This document shows, piece after piece, positions 1 through 6,189 of a stretch of 6,472 nucleotides of DNA. The first letter of the stretch is position 1. Each line of letters begins with the position of its first letter. A program made the translations under genes and the position numbers. The DNA comes from Planctomycetaceae bacterium. GTDB lineage: Bacteria; Planctomycetota; UBA1135; GCA-002686595. Below the pieces are notes generated by a model that saw only the letters and a list, made by a program, of their open reading frames with translations, made no database searches and was not told the origin of the DNA. The stretch lies in contig JABWBL010000197.1 of assembly GCA_013360535.1 (NCBI GenBank), positions 1 to 6,472 on the forward strand. The letters run 5' to 3'.

Positions 1-205
1 CGCGGTCGATGGCGAGCCGGTGCAGCTCGTGTTCACGGTGCTGCGGCCCGACCGTCCGGGCGCGCAGCACGACCCCGAGCAGCACCTCGAGCTGATGCGC
101 TGGATCGCGCGCCTCGCGCGCTCGAGCGACTTCCGCAGCTTCGCGCTGCAGGCGCGCACGCGCACCGAGCTGGTCGAGCTGCTCAAGGAAATGTCCGCCG
201 CCTAG
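1..205 (+). CDS. PTS EIIA domain protein (PtsN/fructose type), C-terminal fragment
   Basis: The gene begins upstream of the window; the visible part, in frame from base 2, encodes 67 residues ending in TAG. The segment DGEPVQLVFTVLRPD followed by a histidine-bearing helix (HLELMRWIARLAR) and an ending in TELVELLKEM follows the last strand and two helices of EIIA domains of the fructose/mannitol/PtsN family, where the pattern is 'P-x-L-V-F-x-L-x-P', a helix, then 'F...L..A....EL..LL'. The phosphorylated histidine of the family lies further upstream and is not visible. In the family this protein accepts phosphate from HPr and either feeds a sugar permease or, as in PtsN, acts only as a regulator. 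The HPr gene 19 bases downstream supports the call. No EIIB or EIIC is seen, so a regulatory (nitrogen-PTS-like) role is plausible but not shown. Confidence 0.78.
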   Translation, partial: AVDGEPVQLVFTVLRPDRPGAQHDPEQHLELMRWIARLARSSDFRSFALQARTRTELVELLKEMSAA

Positions 206-224
206 GCCGCGAAAGAACTTCCAC

Positions 225-503
225 GTGACCCAGGTCCATCGCGCTCGCGTCCGGCTCGTCAACTCGCGCGGGCTCCATGCCCGGCCGTGCCATGCGGTCG
301 TGACCACGGCGCTGGCGCACGCGGCGCGCCTCGTGGTCCGCTGCGAGGGCCGCCAGGCCGACGGCCGCAGCATCCTCTCGCTGATGACGCTCGGCGCCGC
401 GCATGGCTCGGAACTGGAACTGGAGGCCGAGGGAGAGGGCGCGGAGGCCCTGCTCGCGGCCCTGACCCAGCTGTTCGCCGCGGGTTTCAGCGAGCTCGAC
501 TAA
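225..503 (+). CDS. HPr family phosphocarrier protein
   Basis: This 92-residue protein has the normal HPr length. The signature NSRGLHARP (residues 13-21) contains the phospho-accepting histidine, H18. The second signature, DGRSILSLMTLGA (46-58), places S49 exactly 31 residues after H18, the spacing of His15 and Ser46 in classical HPr. Ser46 is the site phosphorylated by HPr kinase in many bacteria. The C-terminal helix follows an acidic strand (ELELEAEGEG). HPr passes phosphate from enzyme I to EIIA proteins in the cytoplasm, and its partner is probably the EIIA just upstream. The start is GTG at 225; the only upstream purine run is the weak GAAAGAA at 211-217. Slightly odd are C22 and H23 right after the ARP motif, where small residues are usual. 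Retention of the serine hints at an HprK elsewhere in the genome. It may be an Npr-type HPr of the nitrogen PTS. Confidence 0.93.
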   Translation: MTQVHRARVRLVNSRGLHARPCHAVVTTALAHAARLVVRCEGRQADGRSILSLMTLGAAHGSELELEAEGEGAEALLAALTQLFAAGFSELD

Positions 504-519
504 ACCTTCCGACCTTCCG
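504..519. repeat. Tandem 8-base repeat ACCTTCCG x2
   Basis: Two perfect adjacent copies of ACCTTCCG (504-511 and 512-519) lie immediately after the HPr stop codon. A third copy occurs at 5664-5671, twelve bases after the pilQ stop. No function is recognised; two copies of an 8-mer can arise by slippage. Confidence 0.6.
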
Positions 520-554
520 CCTCCGACATCTGCCCAGATCCCGGCGGGCACTCT

Positions 555-581
555 GCCCCCGGGGCTGGACCGTTCCGGTCC
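555..581 (+). promoter_or_regulatory. Small inverted repeats between HPr and pilM
   Basis: A short palindrome (GCCCCC then GGGGC, 555-565) is followed by a 6-bp hairpin, GGACCG-TTC-CGGTCC (567-581). No T-run follows, so it is not a convincing intrinsic terminator. The 108-base gap (504-611) is the natural place for a pilM promoter, but I see no good -35/-10 pair. It could equally be a read-through spacer or a processing site between the PTS and pilus genes. Confidence 0.3.
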
Positions 582-611
582 GTCCGTTGCACCCCAACAG
601 GCGAGGCAGAA

Positions 612-1679
612 GTGTTGCGAAGAGCCAAGAGCGTCGTGGGCCTTGATCTGGGCAGCCAGGTCATCAAGGCCGTCGAGATCACGCTCGAGGGGCCCGAGCC
701 GGTCGTCACCGGTTTCGCCCGAGTCGAGATCCCTCCCGGCGCCGACCGCAACGAGGCGGTGGCGGAAGTGCTGCGCCGCGGCAAGTTCCGCGCGAAGCAG
801 GTCGTCACCTCGGTCGCCGGCCAGTCGGTCGTCGTGCGCTACGTGCAGATGCCGAAGATGAGCGAGGCCGAGCTCAAGCAGGCGATCCGCGTCGAGGCCG
901 ACCGCTACGTGCCGTTCGAGCTCGCCGAGTGCGTGATGGACTGCCAGCCGCTCAAGCTGCGCGCGACCAAGGCGGGTGAGCCGATGCCGGGCAAGGACGA
1001 GACCATGCCGGTGCTGCTCGTCGCCTGCAAGCAGCAGGCGATCGAGGAGCAGGTCAAGCTCGCGCAGGCGAACAACCTGACGCCGATCGCGATCGACGTC
1101 GACGCCTTCGCGCTGGCCAACGCGTGGGAGCTGTGCGGCGTGCCCGAGGACGACGCGCCCGAGGCGACCGAGGGCAAGCGCGAGGAGCGCGCCATCGCGC
1201 TCGTCGACATCGGCGCCACGCGCACCGCGATCAACGTGCTCGTCGGCGGCGAGACCTGCTTCAGCCGCGAGGTCGGCATCGGCGGTCACGACATGACGCA
1301 GGCCGTCGCGCGCAAGCTCGGCCTCGAGGCCTTCGAGGCCGAATCGATCAAGCGCTCGGCCGACGACAAGGAAGCCGACGTGTCGCGGGCGATCCAGCCC
1401 GTGCTCGAGGACCTGACCAACGAGATCTCGCTCTCGCTCGACTACGTCGAGAACCACGAGGGCCTGCGGGTCGACGAGGTGCTGCTCTCCGGCGGTGGCG
1501 CGCTCGCGCCAGGTGTCGTCGCCTACGTCGAGCAGGTCACCGGTCGCGCCGCGCGCACCTGGAACCCGCTCGAGGGCCTGCGCATCGCTTCCGATCGCGT
1601 CGATGTCGAGGAGCTCGAGTTGTGGGCTCCGTCGCTCGTGGTCGCCCTGGGCCTCGCTTCGCGGGTGCGTGCAGCATGA
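612..1679 (+). CDS. pilM: Type IV pilus assembly protein PilM, actin-like ATPase
   Basis: This 355-residue protein has the usual PilM length and the actin/FtsA-fold ATP-binding motifs in order: phosphate-1 loop VVGLDLGSQVIKAVE (8-22), phosphate-2 loop ALVDIGATRTAINVL (196-210), and adenosine motif EVLLSGGGALAPG (289-301). The PilM/SHS2 region is typical too, with MPKMSEAELKQAIRVEADRYVPF (80-102, written here as its family pattern) and GIGGHDMTQAVA (222-233). PilM is cytoplasmic; it binds the N-terminal peptide of PilN and couples the motor side of the pilus machine to the inner-membrane alignment complex. The start is GTG at 612, with GAGG at 602-605 six bases upstream; TTG at 615 is an alternative. 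The stop overlaps the pilN start in ATGA. Two charged stretches (about 119-131 and 177-192) look like surface-loop insertions. No transmembrane segment is present. It is first in the pilMN(O-P)Q operon. Confidence 0.95.
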   Translation: MLRRAKSVVGLDLGSQVIKAVEITLEGPEPVVTGFARVEIPPGADRNEAVAEVLRRGKFRAKQVVTSVAGQSVVVRYVQMPKMSEAELKQAIRVEADRYVPFELAECVMDCQPLKLRATKAGEPMPGKDETMPVLLVACKQQAIEEQVKLAQANNLTPIAIDVDAFALANAWELCGVPEDDAPEATEGKREERAIALVDIGATRTAINVLVGGETCFSREVGIGGHDMTQAVARKLGLEAFEAESIKRSADDKEADVSRAIQPVLEDLTNEISLSLDYVENHEGLRVDEVLLSGGGALAPGVVAYVEQVTGRAARTWNPLEGLRIASDRVDVEELELWAPSLVVALGLASRVRAA

Positions 1680-2362
1680 TCCGGATCAACCTTCTCCCCG
1701 AACAGTACCGCAAGAAGGCCCGCACGCCCGTCAAGGTGCTCGCGGCCGTCGCCGGTTTCGTCGCCGTCAACTCGCTGCTCGTGGCGTGGTACGGCTGGCT
1801 CGCCTTCGGCGTGCGCAACGAGGTCGAGAGCGAGGCCGCGGTCGTCAAGACCGAGCTCGAGGGCGTCAACCGGCAGGTGACGTACTACAAGGCGCTCGAG
1901 GGCGAGAAGCGGCGCTTCGGCGGCCGCGAGGAAGCGCTCGCCCGCATCACCAAGACGCGCGTGCTGTGGACCCGCAAGATCGACGAGCTCGTCTCGGTCG
2001 TCAACGCCGGTGGCGACGGCAAGCGCCACTTCGTGTGGTTCGACGACCTGACCGTGACGCAGACCGCCGACCCGCGCGCGAAGTCGCCGGGCGCGTTCAA
2101 GGCCGCCGGCCACTCCGGCGCTCCGGAGTTCGACCAGGTCGCCAACTTCCTCGAGGACCTCGAGAAGTCGAGCTTCCTCGAGGACTTCCTGCCGCCCTCG
2201 CCGCCGGAAGGCACGCAGAGCAAGGAAGACCCCGAGCTCCAGCCGTCGATCGTGTGGAACTTCCCGCTCGCGCTGCAGCTCAAGTCGCGCGAGCCCGTCA
2301 AGCCGGCCCCGGCCAAGAAGCCCGCGAAGGCCGCTCCCGCCCCTGAGGAGACGAAGGAATGA
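1676..2362 (+). CDS. pilN: Type IV pilus inner-membrane protein PilN
   Basis: The protein has 228 residues starting at ATG 1676, which overlaps the pilM stop by four bases. It opens with MIRINLLPEQYRKK, the conserved INLLP peptide that docks into PilM. One membrane helix follows (about 20-44), then a periplasmic coiled-coil region (46-80) and a ferredoxin-like domain (about 95-203). That domain shows the PilN pattern of a W-x-D-x-L strand (FVWFDDLTV), a helix VANFLEDLEKSSF (156-168), and a final strand FPLALQLK (196-203). The tail (207-228) is rich in Lys, Pro and Ala and probably disordered. PilN pairs with PilO in the inner membrane to form the alignment complex. The reading frame stays open far upstream inside pilM, but the INLLP motif fixes the start at 1676. 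The end overlaps the next gene by ATGA, so expression is translationally coupled on both sides. Confidence 0.94.
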   Translation: MIRINLLPEQYRKKARTPVKVLAAVAGFVAVNSLLVAWYGWLAFGVRNEVESEAAVVKTELEGVNRQVTYYKALEGEKRRFGGREEALARITKTRVLWTRKIDELVSVVNAGGDGKRHFVWFDDLTVTQTADPRAKSPGAFKAAGHSGAPEFDQVANFLEDLEKSSFLEDFLPPSPPEGTQSKEDPELQPSIVWNFPLALQLKSREPVKPAPAKKPAKAAPAPEETKE

Positions 2363-3768
2363 AGCTCGACAAGCGCGTGATGTACGGGGTCGGCGCCGGT
2401 GCGCTCGCCCTCGTCGGTGGACTGGGCTGGCTGATCTGGTCGGAGTACACCGGCATCGAGGAAGCCCGCAACGAGGTCGCCACGCTGCGCACGCAGCTCG
2501 ACAGCGGCCGCAAGCTCCTGACCGGCACGCCGGCGCTCGAGAAGGACGTGATCGTCCTGCGCGAGACCGAGGCGGCGATCAAGGAGATCCTGCCCGACGA
2601 CAAGGACCTCTACAACCTGCACCGCGACCTGCAGGGCTTCTGCGAGTCGACCGAGGTGCGCATCACCTCGATCAAGCGCAAGGAGTCGGCCGCGGCGCGC
2701 AAGAAGGATCCCGAGACCTTCGAGAAGGTGACCTACGAGCTGACGCTCGAGGGCGACGCCTTCCAGGTGCTCGCGTTCCTCGACCGCGTCGAGGGGCACA
2801 CGCGCTTCCTGCGCATCCCGACCATCAACTGGACGGCGAGCGGCGAGAAGGCGATCCAGACCCAGGGGCGCGCGGCGCACCGCGTGAAGCTCGAGCTCGA
2901 GACCTTCGTGTACCAGCCGCAGGGCGGACCGGAGCCGACCAAGATCGAGGGCTACGCGCGCAAGCGCGAGCTCCTGCTCGGCGAGATCTCCAAGCACCGC
3001 GACGCGGTGGCGGTCGAGCACTACAGCTACCGCGGCCAGCGCGGCCGGCGCGACCCGTGGGTCGACCCGCGCGTGCCCGTCGACGAGAGCGGCACGCTCG
3101 CGATGCCCGTCGCCGAACAGACCGAGCGCGTCGACGCGATCGTCGAGAAGGCCGACGAGATCACGCGCCTGTGGGAAGAGGCCAACCGCCCCGGCGTGGC
3201 CTACGTCGAGCGCGTGCGGCTGCGCGCCGAGCTCGACGTGCGGCTGGGAGAGATCGAGGCCGACGTGCGCAAGCTCTCGTCCGAGAACGTGATCACCTAC
3301 CAGGTGGCGCAGGCGCGCCTCCTGCGCGAGGCGATCGAGCCGATGGCGGCCGTGCGGCGCGAGCTGCTCTCCGTCGACGGCCCGGTCGGTCCGCCGACCG
3401 AGATCCTGCGCTCGCTGCTCGCGGACATGCAGGGCTACATCGATTCGGGCAAGCCCAAGCTGGCGCTCGAGTCGTTCGCGACCATCGAGCAGCAGCTCCC
3501 GCTCGTGCAGCACGATCCCGTGCGCAAGGGCCTCGCCGAGTCGATCCGTCAGGCCGCCGGAGACGCGCGCGTGCTGATCGACTTCCAGGCGATCGAGCTC
3601 AAGATCGGCGGCGTCGCCATCTCCGAGGGCATCAAGCCCATCGCGCTCATCAACGGTCGCGCGCTCGGCGAGGGCGACCTCGTCAGCAAGGACCTCGTCA
3701 TCGGGGGGATTCGATCCGGGGAAATCGAGTTCGTCTTCCGCGGTCTCGTTCTAGTCCGGCGCTTCTAG
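2359..3768 (+). CDS. pilO: PilO-like protein with a C-terminal PilP/GspB-like region (probable PilO-PilP fusion)
   Basis: The protein has 469 residues; ordinary PilO has roughly 200. The start is ATG 2359 with GAGGAG at 2345-2350 and AAGGA abutting it; it overlaps pilN by ATGA. There is one membrane helix at about 8-27, then a periplasmic coiled coil. The PilO core (about 60-185) includes YELTLEGDAFQVLAFLDRVE (126-145), then FLRI and a closing strand VKLELETFVY, as in PilO. Beyond it, residues 221-239 (HYSYRGQRGRRDPWVDPRV) resemble the 'Y...G.RDPF.P' stretch of PilP. A mostly helical charged segment follows (about 250-405). Residues 408-469 form a small beta-rich domain: DFQAIELKIGG, then LINGRALGEGDLV, then GEIEFVFRGLVLVRRF. 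That order (strand, I-N-G-x-x-x-x-E-G-D, strand, final 'V.L.FRG..L') resembles the secretin-binding homology region of PilP/GspC/GspB. No pilP gene follows, so this protein probably does both jobs: pairing with PilN and contacting PilQ. The PilO part is secure; the PilP-like part is inferred from motifs. Confidence 0.85.
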   Translation: MKLDKRVMYGVGAGALALVGGLGWLIWSEYTGIEEARNEVATLRTQLDSGRKLLTGTPALEKDVIVLRETEAAIKEILPDDKDLYNLHRDLQGFCESTEVRITSIKRKESAAARKKDPETFEKVTYELTLEGDAFQVLAFLDRVEGHTRFLRIPTINWTASGEKAIQTQGRAAHRVKLELETFVYQPQGGPEPTKIEGYARKRELLLGEISKHRDAVAVEHYSYRGQRGRRDPWVDPRVPVDESGTLAMPVAEQTERVDAIVEKADEITRLWEEANRPGVAYVERVRLRAELDVRLGEIEADVRKLSSENVITYQVAQARLLREAIEPMAAVRRELLSVDGPVGPPTEILRSLLADMQGYIDSGKPKLALESFATIEQQLPLVQHDPVRKGLAESIRQAAGDARVLIDFQAIELKIGGVAISEGIKPIALINGRALGEGDLVSKDLVIGGIRSGEIEFVFRGLVLVRRF

Positions 3769-3786
3769 GCGCCGATACCCGCACGC

Positions 3787-3820
3787 CCGGGGCGAGGAGT
3801 TGCCCCGGCACTACACGGAG
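3787..3820 (+). promoter_or_regulatory. Hairpin with SD-like loop, then the pilQ ribosome binding site
   Basis: In the 60-base gap before pilQ, CCGGGGC (3787-3793) and GCCCCGG (3802-3808) form a perfect 7-bp stem whose 8-base loop is GAGGAGTT, itself Shine-Dalgarno-like. The functional ribosome site is more likely GGAG at 3817-3820, eight bases before the GTG start. The hairpin could modulate mRNA stability or the PilQ level relative to PilMNO. No T-run follows, so it is not a terminator. Confidence 0.45.
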
Positions 3821-3828
3821 TCGTTACG

Positions 3829-5652
3829 GTGATCACCAGCAAAGTCGTGGCCCTCGCAGCCACTCTCGCGCTCTGCGCGCCCGCCATCTCCCAGACCATC
3901 GGCAAGGAAGCGCGCATCAACCTGCGCGTCCAGGACCGAGCGCTGTCTGAAGTCGTCGACTACCTGCGCGAGCAGGCGGGGGTCAACCTCGTCCTGCTCC
4001 CCGGAGAGTACGACCAGGTCAGCGTGCAGCTCACGGACGTCCCGTGGCGCGACGCGCTCGACGTCGTCGCCGAGAGCGTCGGCTGCGTCGTGACCGAACG
4101 CACGGGCGGCATCCTCGTGGTCGAGCGCCCCGCGCGCGTGACCTACGAGACCACCCAGCCGACGGACATCACCGCGGTGATCGACCTGATCGGCAAGTTC
4201 GGCAACGCGAACATCGTCGTCGCGCCCGAGGTCAAGGGCCTGCTCTCGCTGCGGCTCACCAACGTGCCGTGGCGCGACGCGCTCGATGTCGCCGTCAAGA
4301 CGCTGGGCTTCACCGTGATCGAGGAGAACCGCGGCATCCTGCGCGTCGTCGACCCCGTCACGCTGCAGGCGCAGATGACCACGCGCAGCTACCAGCTGCG
4401 CTACATCCGCCCGCAGAGCCGCTTCCGCCCGCAGATCAAGAGCGAGTTCCTGATGCCGCTGCAGCAGCAGCGCCAGGGCGGCCAGCAGGACATCGCGCGC
4501 ACGTTCACCGTGCTCGAGGCGTTCCGCAAGGCGCTCTCCTCGGGCGGCGACCTCGACTACGTCGAGTCGCTCAACGTGGTCGTCGTGCGCGACACCGCGC
4601 AGGTGCACGAGGAACTCAAGGAGATGATCGACCGCCTCGACGTCGAGCCCGCGCAGGTCTTCGTCGACGTCAAATTCGTCTCGACCGTCAACAACGACCT
4701 CCTGAGCCTCGGCGTCGACTACGGCGACGCGGGTCCGACGGTCGTCGTCGGCGGCGGCCAGATCCCGACCACGCTGCCCTTCGGCATCAACGGCGGCGAC
4801 TGGGAGGACATCGTCTCGGTCAGCCAGCTCGGCCACCAGGGCCCGGTGATCGACCCCAACGTCGCGCTCGGCAACCTGACGGTGCCCGACACGGTCTTCG
4901 GCGTGCTCTCGTTCACCGGCGTGAACGCGACGCTGCGCATGCTGCAGCGCGACACCAACAGCGAGGTCATCCAGGCGCCCAAGATCATCGCGCTCGACGG
5001 CATCGAGGCGACGATCTTCGTCGGCGAGACGATCCGCTACGCCGAGGCCAAGACCGAGCAGGGCCAGGCCGGCGGCCTGTCGCTCGCGCTGACCGAAGCG
5101 CAGAGCTCGCCCGTCGACACCGGCTTCCAGCTCCTGATCGTCCCGCACGTCGTGCCCGGCACGAACACGTTGACGATGGAAGTGATCCCGAAGGAAACCA
5201 GCCTCTCCGGCACCGGTCAGTCGGCGCTCGCGCCCGCGGGCTTCGACGTGTTCACGATCGGCGCCGGCGGTCAGGAGGGCTCGATCGCCCTGCCGCGCAC
5301 GCGCTCGTCGACGATCGTCACGCACATGCTTCTCGAGAGCGGCCAGACGGCGATGATCGGCGGCCTGACGACCGACCAGGACGTCCAGACCAAGTCGCGC
5401 GTGCCGTACCTGTCGTCGATCCCGCTGATCGGCGAGCTCTTCAAGCACGAGAGCCGCGAGCGCCAGCGCCGCAGCCTGCTCGTGTTCCTGACGCCGACGG
5501 TCGTCCACAGCTCGGCCGACACCGAAAAGATCGTCCAGGGCGAGCTCCTGCGCCGCCGCACGGCCCTCAAGGACCAGTTCGAGACCCTGATGACGCCCGA
5601 GACCCGCGCGGCCTTCGACGAGGCCAACAAGAAGGGGAAGTCGAAGGACTAG
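3829..5652 (+). CDS. pilQ: Type IV pilus secretin PilQ
   Basis: The protein has 607 residues from a GTG start with GGAG eight bases upstream. A Sec signal peptide covers about 1-21 (K5, hydrophobic core 6-17, likely cleavage after APAIS). Two tandem STN/N0-like domains follow (about 28-101 and 103-176). Each carries the same strand-turn-helix, LT(D/N)VPWRDALDV, exactly 75 residues apart. An N1-type domain comes next (about 185-272), starting RSYQLRYI and holding a glutamine-rich insert (about 196-222), then the beta-barrel secretin domain (about 276-560). The barrel begins AQVFVDVKFVSTVNNDLLSLG and ends with the family signature VPYLSSIPLIGELF (525-538) and LLVFLTPTVV (550-559). PilQ forms the outer-membrane pore through which the pilus passes. 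It is shorter than many PilQ proteins and shows no AMIN peptidoglycan-binding domain. The 48-residue tail is charged and helical. The position after pilMNO supports PilQ over GspD, but a related secretion or DNA-uptake machine is possible. Confidence 0.94.
   Translation: MITSKVVALAATLALCAPAISQTIGKEARINLRVQDRALSEVVDYLREQAGVNLVLLPGEYDQVSVQLTDVPWRDALDVVAESVGCVVTERTGGILVVERPARVTYETTQPTDITAVIDLIGKFGNANIVVAPEVKGLLSLRLTNVPWRDALDVAVKTLGFTVIEENRGILRVVDPVTLQAQMTTRSYQLRYIRPQSRFRPQIKSEFLMPLQQQRQGGQQDIARTFTVLEAFRKALSSGGDLDYVESLNVVVVRDTAQVHEELKEMIDRLDVEPAQVFVDVKFVSTVNNDLLSLGVDYGDAGPTVVVGGGQIPTTLPFGINGGDWEDIVSVSQLGHQGPVIDPNVALGNLTVPDTVFGVLSFTGVNATLRMLQRDTNSEVIQAPKIIALDGIEATIFVGETIRYAEAKTEQGQAGGLSLALTEAQSSPVDTGFQLLIVPHVVPGTNTLTMEVIPKETSLSGTGQSALAPAGFDVFTIGAGGQEGSIALPRTRSSTIVTHMLLESGQTAMIGGLTTDQDVQTKSRVPYLSSIPLIGELFKHESRERQRRSLLVFLTPTVVHSSADTEKIVQGELLRRRTALKDQFETLMTPETRAAFDEANKKGKSKD
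4038..4291 (+). repeat. Internal duplication in pilQ (tandem N-domain module)
   Basis: Bases 4038-4066 and 4263-4291 match at 27 of 29 positions and lie 225 bases (75 codons) apart in the same frame. They encode the matching LT(D/N)VPWRDALDV segments of the two STN-like domains. A second matched point, GIL at residues 94 and 169, has the same 75-residue offset. The rest of the two modules has diverged, so this is an old domain duplication with one strongly conserved core. Confidence 0.8.
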
Positions 5653-5679
5653 CCCCTCGGCAGACCTTCCGGCAGCTGC

Positions 5680-5720
5680 GCGGCGGGCCGTCCCCGAAAC
5701 AGGGACGGCCCGCCGCTTTC
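5680..5720 (+). terminator. Intrinsic terminator after pilQ
   Basis: GCGGCGGGCCGTCCC (5680-5694) pairs perfectly over 15 bp with 5702-5716 across the 7-base loop CGAAACA. It is followed directly by TTTCGT. It sits 28 bases past the pilQ stop, at the end of the run of closely spaced genes. The T-run is short (TTT), but the stem is very strong. The stem is symmetrical, but no A-run precedes it that would make it a terminator for the - strand. Confidence 0.85.
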
Positions 5721-5745
5721 GTGGCTTCCGAGCAAAATTCCAGCT

Positions 5746-5774
5746 TTGGCTTCCAATCGCGGGGGACGATAGGG
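5746..5774 (+). promoter_or_regulatory. Weak candidate promoter for the downstream gene
   Basis: The 44 bases just after the terminator (5717-5760) are about 50% GC, clearly lower than the surroundings, with an A-run GCAAAATT at 5732-5739. TTGGCT (5746-5751) matches a -35 box at four of six positions. GATAGG (5768-5773), 16 bases later, matches a -10 box at only three. A start near 5780 would give a leader of about 410 bases. The placement right after a terminator and before a new gene favours some promoter here, but these boxes are poor. Confidence 0.25.
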
Positions 5775-6189
5775 GAGCATGTCCCCGCTGTCGGCAGGTA
5801 GCCGACGGCCCCGCGGCCCAACTGGGCCCGCCCGGTCGCCCGGGCCCGCCTCCTCGATCGACTCCGTTCGTTCCTGCGAGACCGGCCCGCGACGCGCCGG
5901 ACGAGCTTCGCTGCGCCGCACGGATCTTTCCCTCCCAATCGAACAACTTCGTCCGGGTCCCCGTGGGCCGGGACGCCCCTCCGCGCGCTGCGTGGAACCT
6001 GCCGGGCCTCGCGCTCGCTGGCTTCCCCGGCTTGGCTCGACTGCGAGTGGGTGTCCTGCGGCTTTCACCGATCCCAGGCGCCCTCGACTCGATCGTCGGC
6101 CCGCAGCGCTTCGGCGCGGCCCGCCACCTCTGAGCGCGCGCACTTGGAATCCCCAGCGGGCCACCACCCGGGCGGCCGAGCTTTTTCTC
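5775..6189 (+). other. Long GC-rich, structured non-coding stretch (putative 5' leader)
   Basis: No convincing gene lies here on either strand. Hairpins visible by eye are GCTGTCGGC-AGGTA-GCCGACGGC (5787-5809, nine pairs including one G-U), GGGCCCG (5824-5830) with CGGGCCC (5841-5847), and CGTCC (5950-5954) with GGACG (5971-5975), the last enclosing further G-C pairs. The end is a pyrimidine tract, CTTTTTCTC, just before ATG 6190. The + frame is open from ATG 5779 through to 6190, but its translation is only Pro/Arg/Gly/Ser/Ala-rich and its codons often end in A or T, unlike the pil genes. I looked for conserved cores of RNase P RNA, tmRNA, SRP RNA and tRNA and found none. It may be the untranslated leader of the next gene. 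Confidence 0.4.

Noticed and set aside
183..1457. 424-codon open frame on the - strand
   Set aside because: It spans the HPr gene, the intergenic gap and most of pilM in antisense, with biased shadow composition.
1124..1675. Upstream extension of pilN inside pilM
   Set aside because: The frame is open, but the translation is Arg-rich shadow. The conserved INLLP start and the ATGA overlap put the true start at 1676.
1885..3513. 542-codon open frame on the - strand
   Set aside because: It is antisense to pilN and pilO and has the same compositional signature of a shadow frame. No recognisable domain is seen.
3874..3894. Possible lipoprotein signal in PilQ at C16
   Set aside because: The residues before C16 (LAL) do not fit a lipobox, which needs a small residue at -1. 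A normal signal peptidase site after APAIS fits better.
5658..5675. CGGCAG direct repeat after the pilQ stop
   Set aside because: Two 6-base copies 12 bases apart are expected by chance in GC-rich DNA and match no known element.
4044..5801. 585-codon + strand frame overlapping pilQ
   Set aside because: It is a second-frame shadow of pilQ, made largely of Arg/Ala/Pro/Asp, and runs past the terminator.
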